Assembly (NCBI GenBank): GCA_016721085.1
Contig: JADKJI010000015.1
Span: 1 to 64,000 of the forward strand
DNA length: 64,000 nucleotides
DNA from: Chitinophagaceae bacterium
GTDB lineage: Bacteria; Bacteroidota; Bacteroidia; Chitinophagales; Chitinophagaceae
Direction of reading: 5' to 3'
Positions 9,139 through 21,366 of this stretch are shown piece by piece. The notes beneath the pieces are model-generated. The model ran no database searches, had not been told where the DNA came from, and was given only the letters and a program-made list of their open reading frames with translations. A program made the translations under genes and the position numbers. Each line of letters starts with the position of its first letter. The first letter of the stretch is position 1.

Positions 9139-9842
9139 ATGCCCCCAAATAAATTATCCATATTACTGGTTGAAGATGAAGAGAACCTTCATGAAGCTCT
9201 CAAGTTGAACCTTGAGTTGGAAGGATATGAAGTAACTTCTGCATTTGATGGAAATATGGCCCTCCAGAAAGTCCAGAACGAATATTTCGATCTGGTCATT
9301 ATGGATATCATGCTGCCGGAAGTGGATGGCATTCATGTAACAGAAACTATCCGTGTAAGGAATAATGAAGTACCCATCCTAATATTAAGTGCAAAGAATA
9401 CCAGTGCCGACAGAGTTTTAGGATTAAAGAAAGGGCTGATGATTATCTCACAAAACCTTTCAATCTTGAAGAATTGTTACTAAGGGTTCAAAAGCTGATT
9501 GAGAAAAATAAAAAGATGTTGGATAAGGACACTGTTGGCGTCACTTATACATTCGGAAAAAACAAGATAGATTTCAAGGCACAGGAAGCAGTCAATAAAA
9601 ATGGGGAATTGATACAGCTAAGCAAGAAAGAAGCGATGCTGTTGAAATTGCTTATTGAAAACAAGAATGAAGTGGTACCGAGAGAAAAAATTCTACAAAC
9701 CGTTTGGGGTTATAATGTTTATCCAACCACAAGAACCATCGACAACTTCATATTAAACTTCAGGAAATACTTTGAAGAGGATAGTCGTAATCCTATTTAC
9801 TTTCATTCCGTAAGAGGCGTGGGTTATAAGTATAGCGAATGA
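9139..9842 (+). CDS. OmpR-family response regulator, one frameshift
   Basis: The receiver domain starts SILLVEDEENLHEAL, with acidic residues at 12-14 and the phospho-acceptor Asp56 in DLVIMDIMLPEVDG. The frame slips near 9440, where GADDYLTKPFNLEELLLRVQKL should be read; the conserved Lys is in that KP. The winged-helix output domain follows: LSKKEAMLLKLLIENKNEVVPREKILQTVWG, TRTIDNFILNFRKYFEED, SVRGVGYKY. It partners the kinase immediately upstream. Full length after correction is about 234 residues. Confidence 0.88.
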
Positions 9843-9863
9843 TTGACTTCTTAAGCACCACTA

Positions 9864-11710
9864 TCATTTCCGGAAATAATTCACCAACACTGTACTTTTT
9901 TCAAGAAGTTCATCTTTGACGGAATCGTCACTATCATCTGTTGTATATAAGGCCCAATCGCATTCCTGTTGTATTGCAATAAGATTACCTATAATTTCAT
10001 TTGGGGTCTGCTTTTGACGCAACACTTCCTGGATTCGTAATTTATTTTGCTCTGAAGGAGGCAATCCGCAGTAGTCACCTGAAACCTTCCATAAGCTGGC
10101 CTGTAATTCTCTATAAAAAGTCTTTGAATCATTAGTAGCAAGAGCCTGCTGCGCTTTTCGCAAAATATCTTCTGTTGAAGGAACCTCTTCTTTTACATGA
10201 ACTACTGTGTCTGTTGTTACTTTATCACCAGATGTTGCTTTTCCTTTACCCCTAATTATCTGGAATACAATCCAACTTACAATCAATACTGCAACAATAG
10301 CAAACCAATACAATTGACGGGGTATTGAACTATCATCAACAACATTAGTTTCAGTTGAAGCAGGAGGTGCTGCTTTTTGTACAGCAGGGAGAATAGCCAA
10401 TGTAACCGGATTTGAATTGGCTGATTGGTATGCTTTCGTTGCCGGATTAAAATAATGGAAGTTGGCAGCTGGAATCACTACGGATCCGGAATCTGGTGCC
10501 GTAAAGGAATATTCAAAACTTTTATATCCCTGTAAAGGGAATACATATTTATTATAAACTTCTTTTACCTCAGGCTCTGCAGTATCAACTCCTTTTGGCC
10601 AATTGACCACAGGTGGAATTAACATGGGAATATTCCCAGTTCCATTGATTATAAGCCTGATCTTAACCAGATCACCAGCATGAATCGGTTCTGAAGGTGT
10701 AACCAATGAAAGTGTAAAAGCCCCAATACCACCACTGAAGTTTTCTGGTTGTCCATTCTCGGGTAAAGGAATGGCTTCCAGTGTTAATGGTTGCGATTGA
10801 ACAGTTGTTGCATGATCATAAGGCGTCATGCTGAAAGAATTATCTGTACCGCTCTTTTGTAATAGTTGGCTAAGTTCGTCACTGCTACCATTCTTGGCTT
10901 CCTTTCCAATTTTCATAAAATGAACGGTACTGGAGATTTGGGCGGGTTCTAATTCAAATTTCCCGGCTTGCAATGGAAACAGTTGCACCTTTCTTACCAG
11001 GTTCACATAATATCGCTGACCATTATATATCTCGATATCTGGTTTACTTTCATAAGCATCTACCATTTCTACTACACTGAACCCTGTAAGGGATGGACGT
11101 TTAAGTACCTGTGAAGTGGTATTGATACGAGAGTAGAATTTATAAGTAACCATCACCCCTTCCCCAACATAACAACGCGTCTTACTCGCAATAGCCCTCA
11201 TGAAAAGATGGTCTGCTATTTTTTTCTCTATAGATTCACCTGGCTTTAATTCCGAATTCTTCTCAATAGGAATATCTGGATTCAATGGTTCATAGCCTGG
11301 CTGAGCGGGTATCCAATCCTTTACTATTTCCACCTTGGTTGAACTGAATTGTTGCCATTTTCCATCAATAAATCCTTTGGCTCCGGGAATGGTATAGCGC
11401 CCGGGCTTATTAACTGATAACACAACAATCTTGGAATACACCTGCAACAATCCAGTTCCCGATTGAATAACCGTGCTTTTGCTATCAAAGCTATCATGCA
11501 CTGTAAAGGAAGAGAAAGAGGGAATACGAAACTGTGGAGGTTCTTTTGGATCTTCAACAATATACTGAACCTGAAAGGTTTGTCCTGCCACTAACGGCCC
11601 TTCACTCACTGCCGCATAGAATTTTGCCTGCCCAATAGCAGCAAAATTGAACATGGTCAGCGACAACAGTCCCCGATTACCAACAGCCAGTGTATCTTAT
11701 TCTTATTCAT
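9864..11710 (-). CDS. batD: BatD family protein, frameshift in the signal peptide
   Basis: BatD proteins belong to the Bacteroides aerotolerance (Bat) envelope system; they have a periplasmic beta-rich region and a C-terminal membrane helix. Features: FYAAVSEGPLVAGQTFQVQYIV at the mature N-terminus, immunoglobulin-like repeats with ADHLFMRAIASKTRCYVGEGVMVTYKFYSR, a helix near residue 450 (YWFAIVAVLIVSWIVFQII) and a cytoplasmic helical tail. The true start is probably the ATG at 11710 (MNKNKIHWLLVIG); a frameshift near 11672 separates it from LLSLTMFNFAAIGQA, the rest of the signal peptide. No batA or batB is adjacent, so it is either a lone paralogue or the cluster is split. Confidence 0.85.
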
Positions 11711-11903
11711 TGCAGAAAACAAATATAAGTAGGGCAATCGGCTGGGGCAATTCCCAAATACGTTAAAAGCGGGTTAAAGGGATGAGCGGCGACCATTAGA
11801 TAATTCAGGCAAACCTTTGGATAACTGGAAAAGGCTGTTACATCAGGTGCCATTTACCTTGCTGCCATAAGAAATTCGTTAACCATTAAACTTCCCTTTT
11901 TTT

Positions 11904-12560
11904 ATGAGATACAGTAAGTTTTTAGCCTTCGTCCTTGTAAGCAGTCTATTTATCGGCTGTGCAAAAAAAAGTTCTGCACCACCTCCACCACCACCAGATG
12001 ATGATGCTGTTGGATTGTCTGTTGGGAACTTATCCAAGGTTATTACGATTGATCACAGTGCAACCAAGTACAAATACTTATGGATTGGCCAAGGGGAAAA
12101 TTATGTAAGTCGCACAGATATCGACAAGACCTATAGTCTTACACAATTAGCTTCAGAGAAAGATTGCAAATGGAAGGTACAACCAGCAAGTTCTGCAGTA
12201 GCTGCTGCAGGTTCGGGCTCAGGGACCATTGCAACGCTTGACAAACAGGAAGTTATTTTCCGCTCTGCCAAAAATGATGTTCAATACTGGGGTGTCTCCA
12301 AAGGAGGGGACGTTGGTGGACATGAAGAATGGAGACTATCCAATTTCAGATTCGATACAAAGCCCTCGCCTGTTCCAGATTATATTCGCTTCATACTTCA
12401 TAAACAAACCGACCGAAACGGAGTACATGCTTATACGATAGAAAGCAAGTTTAAGCCTGGGTGGTACCTAATGAATACGGGGCATGCGATTATGACAATA
12501 GGAGTTGGAATTTATGAAGCTACCTCATCAAACCCGGCCGCAATATTTGAGTTCCATTAA
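11904..12560 (+). CDS. Hypothetical lipoprotein
   Basis: MRYSKFLAFVLVSSLFIGC is a lipoprotein signal peptide with lipobox LFIGC, followed by a flexible KKSSAPPPPPPDDD linker typical of surface-anchored Bacteroidota lipoproteins. The remaining 180 or so residues contain spaced aromatic and Gly motifs (YKYLWIGQGENYVS, FKPGWYLMNTGHAI) that recall beta-trefoil carbohydrate-binding modules, but I cannot confirm that fold. I do not recognise the family. It is followed after 37 bases by a surface protein gene on the same strand. Confidence 0.7.
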   Translation: MRYSKFLAFVLVSSLFIGCAKKSSAPPPPPPDDDAVGLSVGNLSKVITIDHSATKYKYLWIGQGENYVSRTDIDKTYSLTQLASEKDCKWKVQPASSAVAAAGSGSGTIATLDKQEVIFRSAKNDVQYWGVSKGGDVGGHEEWRLSNFRFDTKPSPVPDYIRFILHKQTDRNGVHAYTIESKFKPGWYLMNTGHAIMTIGVGIYEATSSNPAAIFEFH

Positions 12561-12597
12561 TTGATCTTTTTATTTCCTACACTTTCAAACCAGTTAT

Positions 12598-13779
12598 ATG
12601 AAGAAATATTATTGGCAGCTATTGCTATGCCTGGCCCTGATCCCTACCCAACTATTTTCTCAAGCCGTGGGTATCGGTACCAATACCCCGCATGCGAGTG
12701 CGCAGTTGGATGTGACGAGTACTACGAAAGGAGTGCTTTTCCCAAGAATGACTCTAGCTCAAAGAAATGCTATTGCCTCCCCTACTGCAGGCTTGATGAT
12801 CTATCAAACTGATAATACGCCAGGGTTTTATTTTTTTGATGGCACATTATGGCTGGCTGTCAATGCTGGAGGTACAAATTTATGGTCGCTAAATGGCACT
12901 TCCATTTATAACACTAACGGTCAAAATGTAGGTATAGGAACAAATAACCCAACAGCTCGTCTTGAATTAGTTGGAAGTATGATTCTTTCACAAGGAAGTA
13001 TGCTTCTTTCACAAGGAAGTCCACTTATTTTGAAAGATGATGCTGCTTCAAACTCTACGAGTATCCAATTCCGGAACAGTACAGCTACATCCCAATTCAG
13101 TCTTAATCACCTGGGGGGCACATTAGATGTATTATGGCTTGAGAGCCCGGCACATTCTATTGACTTGGTAATGGCTGCCAATGGTAGAGTTGGCATTGGG
13201 ACATTAGTACCTTCTGTAAAATTTCATGTATTGGGTTCAGGTGAAGTATTGCGGGTAGATGGAACAGATCCTCAAATTGGATTAGCACAGGCTGGAGTAT
13301 TAAAAGGTGTATTGAGATTAGGAGGTAATGATATCGTTATTGGTAGCCCGGCATCAAATGATACAGGCAGAGTGATATTTAGAATAAATGGAGGAGATAG
13401 AATGATGTTACACCCAGATGGAAGAGTCAGCATTGGAACAGCATTCCCTGCCACCGGCTATTCTTTAAGTGTAAATGGAAAAATAATCAGCAGTGAAGTA
13501 AAAGTACAATTACAGGCGAACTGGCCAGATTATGTATTCGACAAATCATATACCAGGCCCTCCTTGTCACAACTGGAAACATTTGTTGCCTCCAATAAGC
13601 ATTTGCCAGGCATTCCTACTGCATTAGAAGTAAAAAAAGAAGGAATAGAGCTTGGTGAAATGAACCGGAAATTGTTAGAAAAAGTGGAAGAGTTGACTTT
13701 GTACATGATTGAAATGAACAAACGAATTGATTCTCTTGAAAAGGAAAACAAGCAACTAAGAAGCTCAAGTGAAAAATAA
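12598..13779 (+). CDS. Secreted fibre-like surface protein with C-terminal coiled coil
   Basis: A signal peptide (LLLCLALIPTQLFSQ) is followed by the motif AVGIGTNTPHASAQLDVTSTTKGVLFPRMT, which opens many Bacteroidota fibre or tail-like surface proteins. The middle holds repeated VGIGTxxP/VSIGTAFP beta-strand units. The C-terminal module begins ANWPDYVFDKSYTRPSLSQ, has HLPGIPTALEV, and ends in a heptad-like coiled coil (about residues 350-390: MNRKLLEKVEELTLYMIEMN...). Such proteins are probably trimeric and exported. It lies 18 bases before the propeller protein gene, so the two may be co-transcribed. Confidence 0.75.
   Translation: MKKYYWQLLLCLALIPTQLFSQAVGIGTNTPHASAQLDVTSTTKGVLFPRMTLAQRNAIASPTAGLMIYQTDNTPGFYFFDGTLWLAVNAGGTNLWSLNGTSIYNTNGQNVGIGTNNPTARLELVGSMILSQGSMLLSQGSPLILKDDAASNSTSIQFRNSTATSQFSLNHLGGTLDVLWLESPAHSIDLVMAANGRVGIGTLVPSVKFHVLGSGEVLRVDGTDPQIGLAQAGVLKGVLRLGGNDIVIGSPASNDTGRVIFRINGGDRMMLHPDGRVSIGTAFPATGYSLSVNGKIISSEVKVQLQANWPDYVFDKSYTRPSLSQLETFVASNKHLPGIPTALEVKKEGIELGEMNRKLLEKVEELTLYMIEMNKRIDSLEKENKQLRSSSEK
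12973..13014 (+). repeat. 21-base tandem duplication inside the fibre gene
   Basis: Two copies of ggaagtatgattctttcaca(a), differing at one base, encode GSMILSQ and GSMLLSQ, followed by a partial third (GSP). It is an in-frame heptapeptide duplication. Confidence 0.8.
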
Positions 13780-13797
13780 GTTTGAAAAAAGTAAACC

Positions 13798-16752
13798 ATG
13801 AAACAACGTCTTCATTTATATTATATAACTGCCATTATTTTCTGCTGTTGCACACTGTCCATTAAAGCACAGAAAGAACTTGAAACGAAATTGGCAGGAT
13901 TGAAAAAAATGAGTGCCATCAGTGCTACTATAGACAAATACTTTCAATCAAAAAAAAGTGCAGCTAATGGAGTTCTAACTAAACAGGATGAAAAAGACCT
14001 GAAACATTGGAAACGCTGGGAGTATTTCATGTCATCCAGATTGGATGAAAACGGGGAAATTGTAAATGTATCAGAAAAAATTTTTAACCTAACTCAACAA
14101 TACAGAATTCAACAAACTGATCAACCTGATCTCGCTTATGGGAATTGGAGTTTTTTAGGGCCCAATTCAACAGGTGCTGGTATTGGAAGAGTAAACAGAA
14201 TTGAATTCCATCCAACAGATCCTAATACCGTTTTTATTGGAACTGCCCGTGGGGGATTATGGAAATCAATAAATGCTGGCCTAACCTGGCAATGTTTAAC
14301 ACCCTTCCTTTCCAGTTTAGGTATTTCAGGAATAGTAATCGATAGAAATAGTCCAAATATCATTTATATATTAACTGGAGAAGGAGATGCAAATATTGGC
14401 GGGTTCACTGAAAACTATGGCTATATAAGTTGGTCAATTGGGGTATTGAAATCTGTAGATGGTGGGCTGACCTGGAATAAAGTAGGAGAATTTCCAGGTG
14501 TAAGTAATCTTTTTTATACTGGTTACAAACTAATACAAGATCCCAATAATTCAGCGGTTTTATTTGCTGCTACCAGTCGTGGACTATTCAAAACTGGAAA
14601 TGGTGGATTAAGTTGGATTCAAGTAAATAATCAACGTTGTTTCGATGTAGAATTCAAGCCTGGTAGTTCATCAGTTGTATATGCTTCAGTTTTAGCTTTG
14701 CAAATCCATTTATATATTCAACTCAGTCAGGTGATGCCGGTACCTGGCAACATACAATCCTGCCCGACCTTTATATTAACCATGGTCGTTCTGCTATTGC
14801 AGTATCACCAGCATCTCCAGCTGTGGTTTATTTGCTGACCAGCAACAGAACTTCTAACAATTACCATGCAGTGTATAGATCCACCAATAATGGTGTCAAC
14901 TTTACACTAATGCATTCATCTCCCGATTTATTGATCAGTGACCCTACAGATCCTGGTAATGGACAGGCAGATTACGATTTGGCTCTTGCTGTTTCTCCAA
15001 CTAACAGTAACGATTTGGTGGTTGGAGGCATTAATAGCTGGAGATCTACCAATGGAGGCTCTAGTTTTGTAAAAAGTACAGTACATGGAACCTCTACACT
15101 TCCTCCGCCACTTAGTAACTATGTACACGCTGATTGCCATGACCTGGCCTATAACCCTTTAAACGGTGTTCTTTTTAATGCAAATGACGGTGGAGTATGG
15201 AAAAGTACGTCAGGAGGTACTTCTTGGGATGACTTGAATGAAGGTTTGGGTATTACGCAATACTATCATGGAGTAGGAACAGACGCGCTACCCAACATGG
15301 TATTAGGTGGAACTCAAGATAATGGCAAACCAAGAACCAGGTTCAGGTGGCGGCTCCACTTTTACCCATATAATGGGAGCCGATGGTTTCGATGCCTTAC
15401 TAAATTATAATGATCCCACCATTGGCTTTGCAGTCGCTAATCGCAATATATACCAGCTGACCGGATTGGGTACCACCAATAACACAGATTCCGTTCTTGA
15501 AAGCCCTAGTTTCTTTCCAGTCCTGGCTATGAATCCAACCGTCCCAACAACCATCTATGCCGGAGCCTATAATGCTTGTACGAACTGTCCGAGTATTAAA
15601 AGATCCACAAATAATGGAACCACCTGGACTACTATTCAAGGAGTCGCTACCAACTGGGCGATAGCCACTTGTCCTTCCCTCTCCTCCAGATTATACGCTG
15701 CCGGATTGGTTAGAACAGGTTTTGATGCTTCCGGTAATGAAATAAGAGATGGCAGGATTCAAAGAAGTGATAATGGGGGAACCACCTGGACAGATTTAAC
15801 AAACAATGCAGGCTTTGCGAGTCAGGCAAGCATAAACGGGTTAACGATCACGGATATTGGTGTAGAGGAAACCAATTCTTCTCATGTCTGGGTCAGTTTG
15901 GGTGGCTGGCGTATTGGTGAAAAAATATATTATTCCGCAGACGGGGGCCTTACCTGGGTCAATCGCTCAGGATCATTACCCAATATCCCCATAAACTGTA
16001 TCGCTTCAGATAATGCAAACAATATCTATATCGGCACCGATATCGGGGTATTTTACAGAGGAACAGCTTCCACCGACTGGACTCCCTTCTATAATGGTTT
16101 ACCACAGGTACCTATAACCGACCTTATCATCAATACTGCAGCTGGTACCATAAAAGCGGTTACTTATGGCAGAGGTGTTTGGCAAAGTCTTGTCCATTCA
16201 CCCTGTATCCCTTCATTGACACTGAGCGGAAGCATTGCAGGTAACCAATTTTTTGAAGCTTCCGGCGACATCAGTTCCACATCCGTTTTAACCGGAGGAG
16301 AAGGGACTAAAATTGGCATGAAAGCTACCAATTATGTTCTATTAAACATTGGATTTACAGCTTCAACTCAACAAGAATTCAAAGCATACATTGGGGCTTG
16401 CGGTAATGGCGGTGTCCCTTTCAATATACTAACCGACTCCAGTTCTCAAATGGAAATATCCTCTATTGCCCCACCGGCTAATGGAATGAAATTTCCATAT
16501 GGCAACCTAACCACCATTGAAAACCTTGGACAAGCCCTAAATATTTCCATTAGAACGGCTAGAGAAGGAAATCAACAATTGTTGTTTACTGATTCAAAAG
16601 GAACCATCATCCGAAAACAAAACGATTTGAATATTAGCATTGGTGAAAGAACACTCGAAATGGAAATTGGGAAAAATACTCCTGGAACATATTACCTCTT
16701 CCTTTACCAAGACAATATCCTGATCCATTTTCAGGAAGTTATAGTTCAATAA
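13798..16752 (+). CDS. Secreted BNR/VPS10-type beta-propeller protein with T9SS-like tail, two frameshifts
   Basis: After a signal peptide (IIFCCCTLSIKAQ) and a helical segment, repeated Asp-box/BNR units appear: SINAGLTWQCL, SVDGGLTWNKV, TGNGGLSWIQV, STSGGTSWDDL, STNNGTTWTTI, SDNGGTTWTDL, SADGGLTWVNR. These mark a large sortilin/VPS10-like or exo-sialidase-like propeller. The end, GTYYLFLYQDNILIHFQEVIVQ-like, resembles a T9SS sorting domain. Frameshifts occur near 14690 and near 15325; corrected length is about 985 residues. Catalytic residues of sialidases are not evident, so a binding or adhesive role is as likely as an enzymatic one. A hairpin after the stop may end the transcript. Confidence 0.8.
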
Positions 16753-16794
16753 TTCGATTTGTAAAAAGGAAAAACATCCGATACCAGTTATCCA

Positions 16795-16826
16795 AAAGGG
16801 AAACCAGATTTATCAGGTTTCCCTTT
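16795..16826 (+). terminator. Hairpin after the propeller gene
   Basis: Perfect 11-base stem aaagggaaacc / ggtttcccttt with a 10-base loop, 43 bases after the stop codon. The T tail is short, so it is a weaker terminator candidate. Confidence 0.55.
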
Positions 16827-16889
16827 GCAAACTCTATAGGATGCAATCAAATCATAAGTAAATCGTAATTTAATCATCAAAACAATGGC

Positions 16890-19800
16890 TTGAGCTTTGT
16901 TGGAAAATACAAGTCTTATATAACAATTGGATACTGCTTGCTGTTTCTTTGCATTATTCATCTGACTACCTATGCCCAAATCCCAGGTTACACCCTTCGC
17001 CATATCGGCGGACAAAACGGTCTCCCTTCCTCTGAAATCACAGTTATTCGGCAAGATCACAAAGGCTTTGTCTGGATCGGCACCAATTCAGGACTAAGCC
17101 GCTATGATGGCTATAATTTCGAAAATTTCCAATACTACAATCAACAACGGCTCGGTGCCATTAATGGCATCAGGGAATTAGCTGATAAAAGTATCTGGAT
17201 TAGTACAGAAACAGGATTATTCATTTACAGAAAAAATGAATTGATCCAACTTAAATGCGATGAAAATGCCATCGCCCCGTTTTATGATATTATAGAAAAA
17301 CCAGATGGGGGCATTTATGTATCTGGTGCAAAGGGACTCTACGATATTCCCAAACAAATACTACCTGAAATTCTTGATGCAAAGAATATCTCTCTAAATA
17401 AATTTCTACATCCCGTCTGGTCAAATAAAAAAAACGGCAATGAAACTATCATTGAAAAATTAGCTGTCAATAGTTCAGGCGTACTTGGCATTGGAACACA
17501 TACTGAAACATATATCCTTGAAAAAAATCAGTTAAATAAGATTTGGAATGCTGAAGTAAGCTCAGATTTTATTACATCGGTGCATATAACTAATCAATCG
17601 GTTTTCAGTTTTACAAGTACCCGAATCGGTTTAAAGCGATTTGAAAAAGGAATTGTTCAAGACCTGAGCTACCCTAATGTTCCCGAACTTTTTGGAGGAT
17701 ATGATTATTCAGAACAAGGAGACTCTCTTGTAATATATAGTGCCGCCAACCTTTTTTCTTATAAACCAGCAAAGAACTCAATTCAGAGAACCATAGACAT
17801 ATCTCCACTTAATATCAAATGGTGTACTTCAATACTGGTAGACAATGAAGGAAACTATTGGCTGGGTTCTCATGAAGGCATCTACTTCCTAAAGAAAAAT
17901 CATTTCACCATATTGGAAGGAAGCCTCTTTCAGAAAGTACAGGAAACCTATAGTCTTTTAGAAAGATTAGATGGAACTATGCTTGCTGGCACCAATCGCG
18001 GCCATTTATGGGAACTTACAGATAGCAATGCAAAAATCGCTTTTAAAGAAGATCCGTTCTTCACTCGCGCTGAAATACACTCATTATGGGAAGATGAAAA
18101 GCAGTGGCTCTGGTTGGGTTCCGGATATCAGGGACTCGGTGTTTTAAGAAACAACAAACTCAGTCTTTTTAAGGAAGAAGACGGATTAGCCGATAATTCC
18201 ATTTTAAGCCTCTTTAGTGATTCAAAGAAAAATCTTTGGGCGGTTGGAGATAATGGAATTACAAAAATCGAAACCGACGCTTCAGAAAATATTCATTTCC
18301 AAAAGTTCGATTACACCCTACCCAATAATGCTGAATACAAACTTTACAGCATGATTGAAGGGCCAGATGGGAATTACTGGCTGGCAGGTATGCCCGGCAT
18401 CTTATATTTCGATGGACATAAAATAAGTCCTGCTATTATCGATCCAAGGCTTCCAAAAGAATTCACGGCAAGCAAAATGATCAAAGACAAAAAGGGGAAT
18501 GTATGGATCGCCACTTTCGATTATGGCTTATTACTATGTTATTTTGATAAGCAACATCAACTTAAGCTACTTAAGATATTTGATGAAACAGATGGTCTGT
18601 TTACAAACACAGTTACAAGTCTTGAAACCGATAACAGTGACAATTTATGGTTAGGAGGATATAAGGGCATTAGCTGTATCAGATTTTCCAAAGACGGAAA
18701 TTCCCAAATAAGGAATTTCGATTCGAAAGATGGATTCCTTCCAAACAATTATCACACACTTACTTTATATAAAGACCATAAAGGGACTATCTGGACAGCG
18801 AGTTCAGCAGGTTTAGGGCATTTCAATCCCGAACAATTACTTGCTAATTCACCTACAACAACTGTATATATTACTAAAATAGAATTCTTAAACCACGATT
18901 CTACCTTATCCCTTTTCACATCCGGCTCCCAATCTCAGAAAAAAGATTCAATCGAATTACAACTACCCTATTCCTATAATTCATTGGCGATACATTTTTC
19001 TGGGGTTCACTTCTCTAATCCCGGTTCTTTACGATATTACTATCGGTTAAACGAGGAAGACAGCATTTGGAAGGAAGTTAAAGGGGGTAATTCCATAACA
19101 TTCCAGCAATTAGCAGCTGGCAAATACACATTACTATTAAAAGCAACCATCGGTGGAAATATTCCAAGTGCTATCACCTATTTCCGATTTCAGATATTGC
19201 CGCCTTTCTGGCAAACCGGCTGGTTTATTGCCCTATTACTTGTCGCAATTGTAGCTGCCATTTTATTTATTATAAAAAGAAGGGATAAGATAATTCGACA
19301 ACGGGAAGCCCAAAAAACAGAAATACAGAAACTGAAAGCCATCAGTTATCAATACCAACTGGAAATAGAACAGGTGATCGGCTATTTCGCTTCTTCTATA
19401 AATGAACAACCTACTATCGACCAGATGCTTTGGGATGTGGCCAAAAACTGTATCGCTAAACTCGGTTTCGAAGATTGTGTCATCTACCTGAAAGATGAAA
19501 AGAAAAACAAGCTGATACAAAAAGCAGCCTGGGGACCAAAGACCACTGAAGAAGACAGAATCATTAATCCCATCGAAATTGAATTAGGTACAGGAATAGT
19601 TGGTTCAGTAGCCAAAACCGGAAAAGCCACTATCATCAACGATACGGCTTCTGACAATAGATATATTGTTGATGACGCCATACGATCATCTGAAATAACA
19701 GTACCAATACTCGACAACGGTAAAGTCATTGGTATTATAGACAGTGAACATCATGAAAAGAATTTCTATACCGAAAGACATCTGCAGATCCTGACAACAA

Positions 19801-20386
19801 TCGCATCTCTTTGTGCCGATAAGATGGATAAGATGAAAGCAGAACAGCAGACTCGTGAAAAAGAATTGGAGTTAGTTACACTCAACCGCGACCTGGCCAC
19901 TTCCCAATTAACAGCCCTTAGGGCACAAATGAACCCACATTTTATTTTCAATGCACTGAATAGTGTACAACAGTTTTCAATGATAACTTCGACTATTCTA
20001 TATTACTGGAAGACGATATTGACCCGGATGAATTGAAAATTCCTCCAATGATTTTACAACCCTTTATTGAAAATGCCATTTGGCATGGATTGATGCCGAA
20101 ACAAGGGATGAAAAAATTATCTATCGCCTTTAAACTGGTTAATGATGATATGCTGGAATGTATTGTTGAAGACAATGGAATAGGCAGGGAAGCAGCCTTA
20201 AAATTGAAAAGTGAAAATCAGGCCGGAACCAATCATCAATCAAGAGGTCTACGTCTGGTATACGATCGTCTGCAATTATTACAGCAACAATTCAGGAAGC
20301 CATTTACTGCCACCATTTCAGATATAACGGATAATACCGGAAATGTTACAGGCACCAGGGTGAGCCTTGTACTTTATACCGGTTAA
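16890..20386 (+). CDS. Two-component regulator propeller/GAF/LytS-type histidine kinase with internal deletion
   Basis: Order of parts: signal peptide to about residue 30; two-component regulator propeller repeats (QDHKGFVWIGTNSGLSRYDG, KGNVWIATFDYGL, SDNLWLGGYKGI) to about residue 640; a Y_Y_Y domain; a membrane helix near residue 785 (TGWFIALLLVAIVAAILFII); a GAF domain (about 850-1000); and the His_kinase motif LRAQMNPHFIFNALNSVQQF. The next part should be about 50-60 residues of dimerisation helix, but the sequence jumps straight to NDNFDYSILLEDDIDPDELKIPP in another frame and on to the ATPase domain (ILQPFIENAIWHGL). So a segment between the His box and the N box near 19980 is missing. 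TTG at 16890 is the only in-frame start near; ATG GCT TGA at 16885 suggests a further base error. It pairs with the LytTR regulator downstream. Confidence 0.85.
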
Positions 20387-20428
20387 GCACCAGTTTTTCA
20401 TATTATAATTTCTGCTTATTTTAGTGAT

Positions 20429-21175
20429 GTGATAAAAGCACTTATCATAGATGACGAGCCATCGGCCATCAATACCCTACGGTTGATGCTGGAACGATAT
20501 GTCCCGGAAATAACCGATCTGCATTTTACATCCAATCCAGAAGAAGCCCTTGAAATCATACAAAAAACACCTCCCGATATCCTTTTCCTCGACATCCAGA
20601 TGCCCCTGATGAACGGGTTTGAACTTCTTAGAAAAGTACCTTCCATCAATTTTAAAGTCATCTTCACTACAGCGCATGATCAATATGCCATTCAAGCCAT
20701 TCGCTTCAGCGCGTTCGATTACTTGTTGAAACCGATTGATGCCGATGAACTTAGAGGAGCCATTAATATTTACTTACAACGCAACAATACTGAACAGGTT
20801 CACGATGACCAGTATAAGAACCTGCTCAATAATATAACAGCAACGAATAAGCAAGAGTTTCGACTGGCTATTCCAACAGACAATGGCATGTATTTTTATT
20901 CTCCCGATGAAATTATCAGGTTGGAAGGTGAAAGCAATTATACCCGCCTTTTCTTTACCGACAAGAAACCTTTATTGGTTTCAAAAACCCTTAAGGAATA
21001 TGATGAAATTTTAGCAGACCATGGATTCATAAGAGTACACAAATCGCATCTTGTCAATAAAAAATATGTGATCAATTATACTACTGATGGTTTGCTTGTA
21101 CTAACCGACCAATCGAAAGTGGAAATAAGCCGCAGACGCCGGGATGAGGTAATAGCCGCTTTGAAACAACAATAG
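20429..21175 (+). CDS. LytTR family response regulator
   Basis: The start is GTG at 20429. The receiver domain has acidic pair D8-D9, phospho-acceptor Asp55 (ILFLDIQMP) and Lys100 (DYLLKP). The C-terminal LytTR DNA-binding domain (about residues 145-245) shows IIRLEGESNYTRLFF, SKTLKEYDEIL, FIRVHKSHLVNKKYV. At 248 residues it is complete. It lies 42 bases after the LytS-type kinase and is its likely partner, acting as a cytoplasmic transcription factor. Target genes are not evident. Confidence 0.92.
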   Translation: MIKALIIDDEPSAINTLRLMLERYVPEITDLHFTSNPEEALEIIQKTPPDILFLDIQMPLMNGFELLRKVPSINFKVIFTTAHDQYAIQAIRFSAFDYLLKPIDADELRGAINIYLQRNNTEQVHDDQYKNLLNNITATNKQEFRLAIPTDNGMYFYSPDEIIRLEGESNYTRLFFTDKKPLLVSKTLKEYDEILADHGFIRVHKSHLVNKKYVINYTTDGLLVLTDQSKVEISRRRRDEVIAALKQQ

Positions 21176-21366
21176 CTATCTTATTGATAATCAATAAAAC
21201 CTCTTTCATTCATCGAAAAAACACCTACGTTCATCTAAAAGCAAGTCTCCATGCTTGCATTATGCGCTTTTAATCGCTTTTTTTGTATCCGAATCATCCG
21301 ATAGCCTAACAGAGAAACCCACCCGATTTCCACTCCCCTTCGAAAAGCCGACTAAACCCTATCAAA

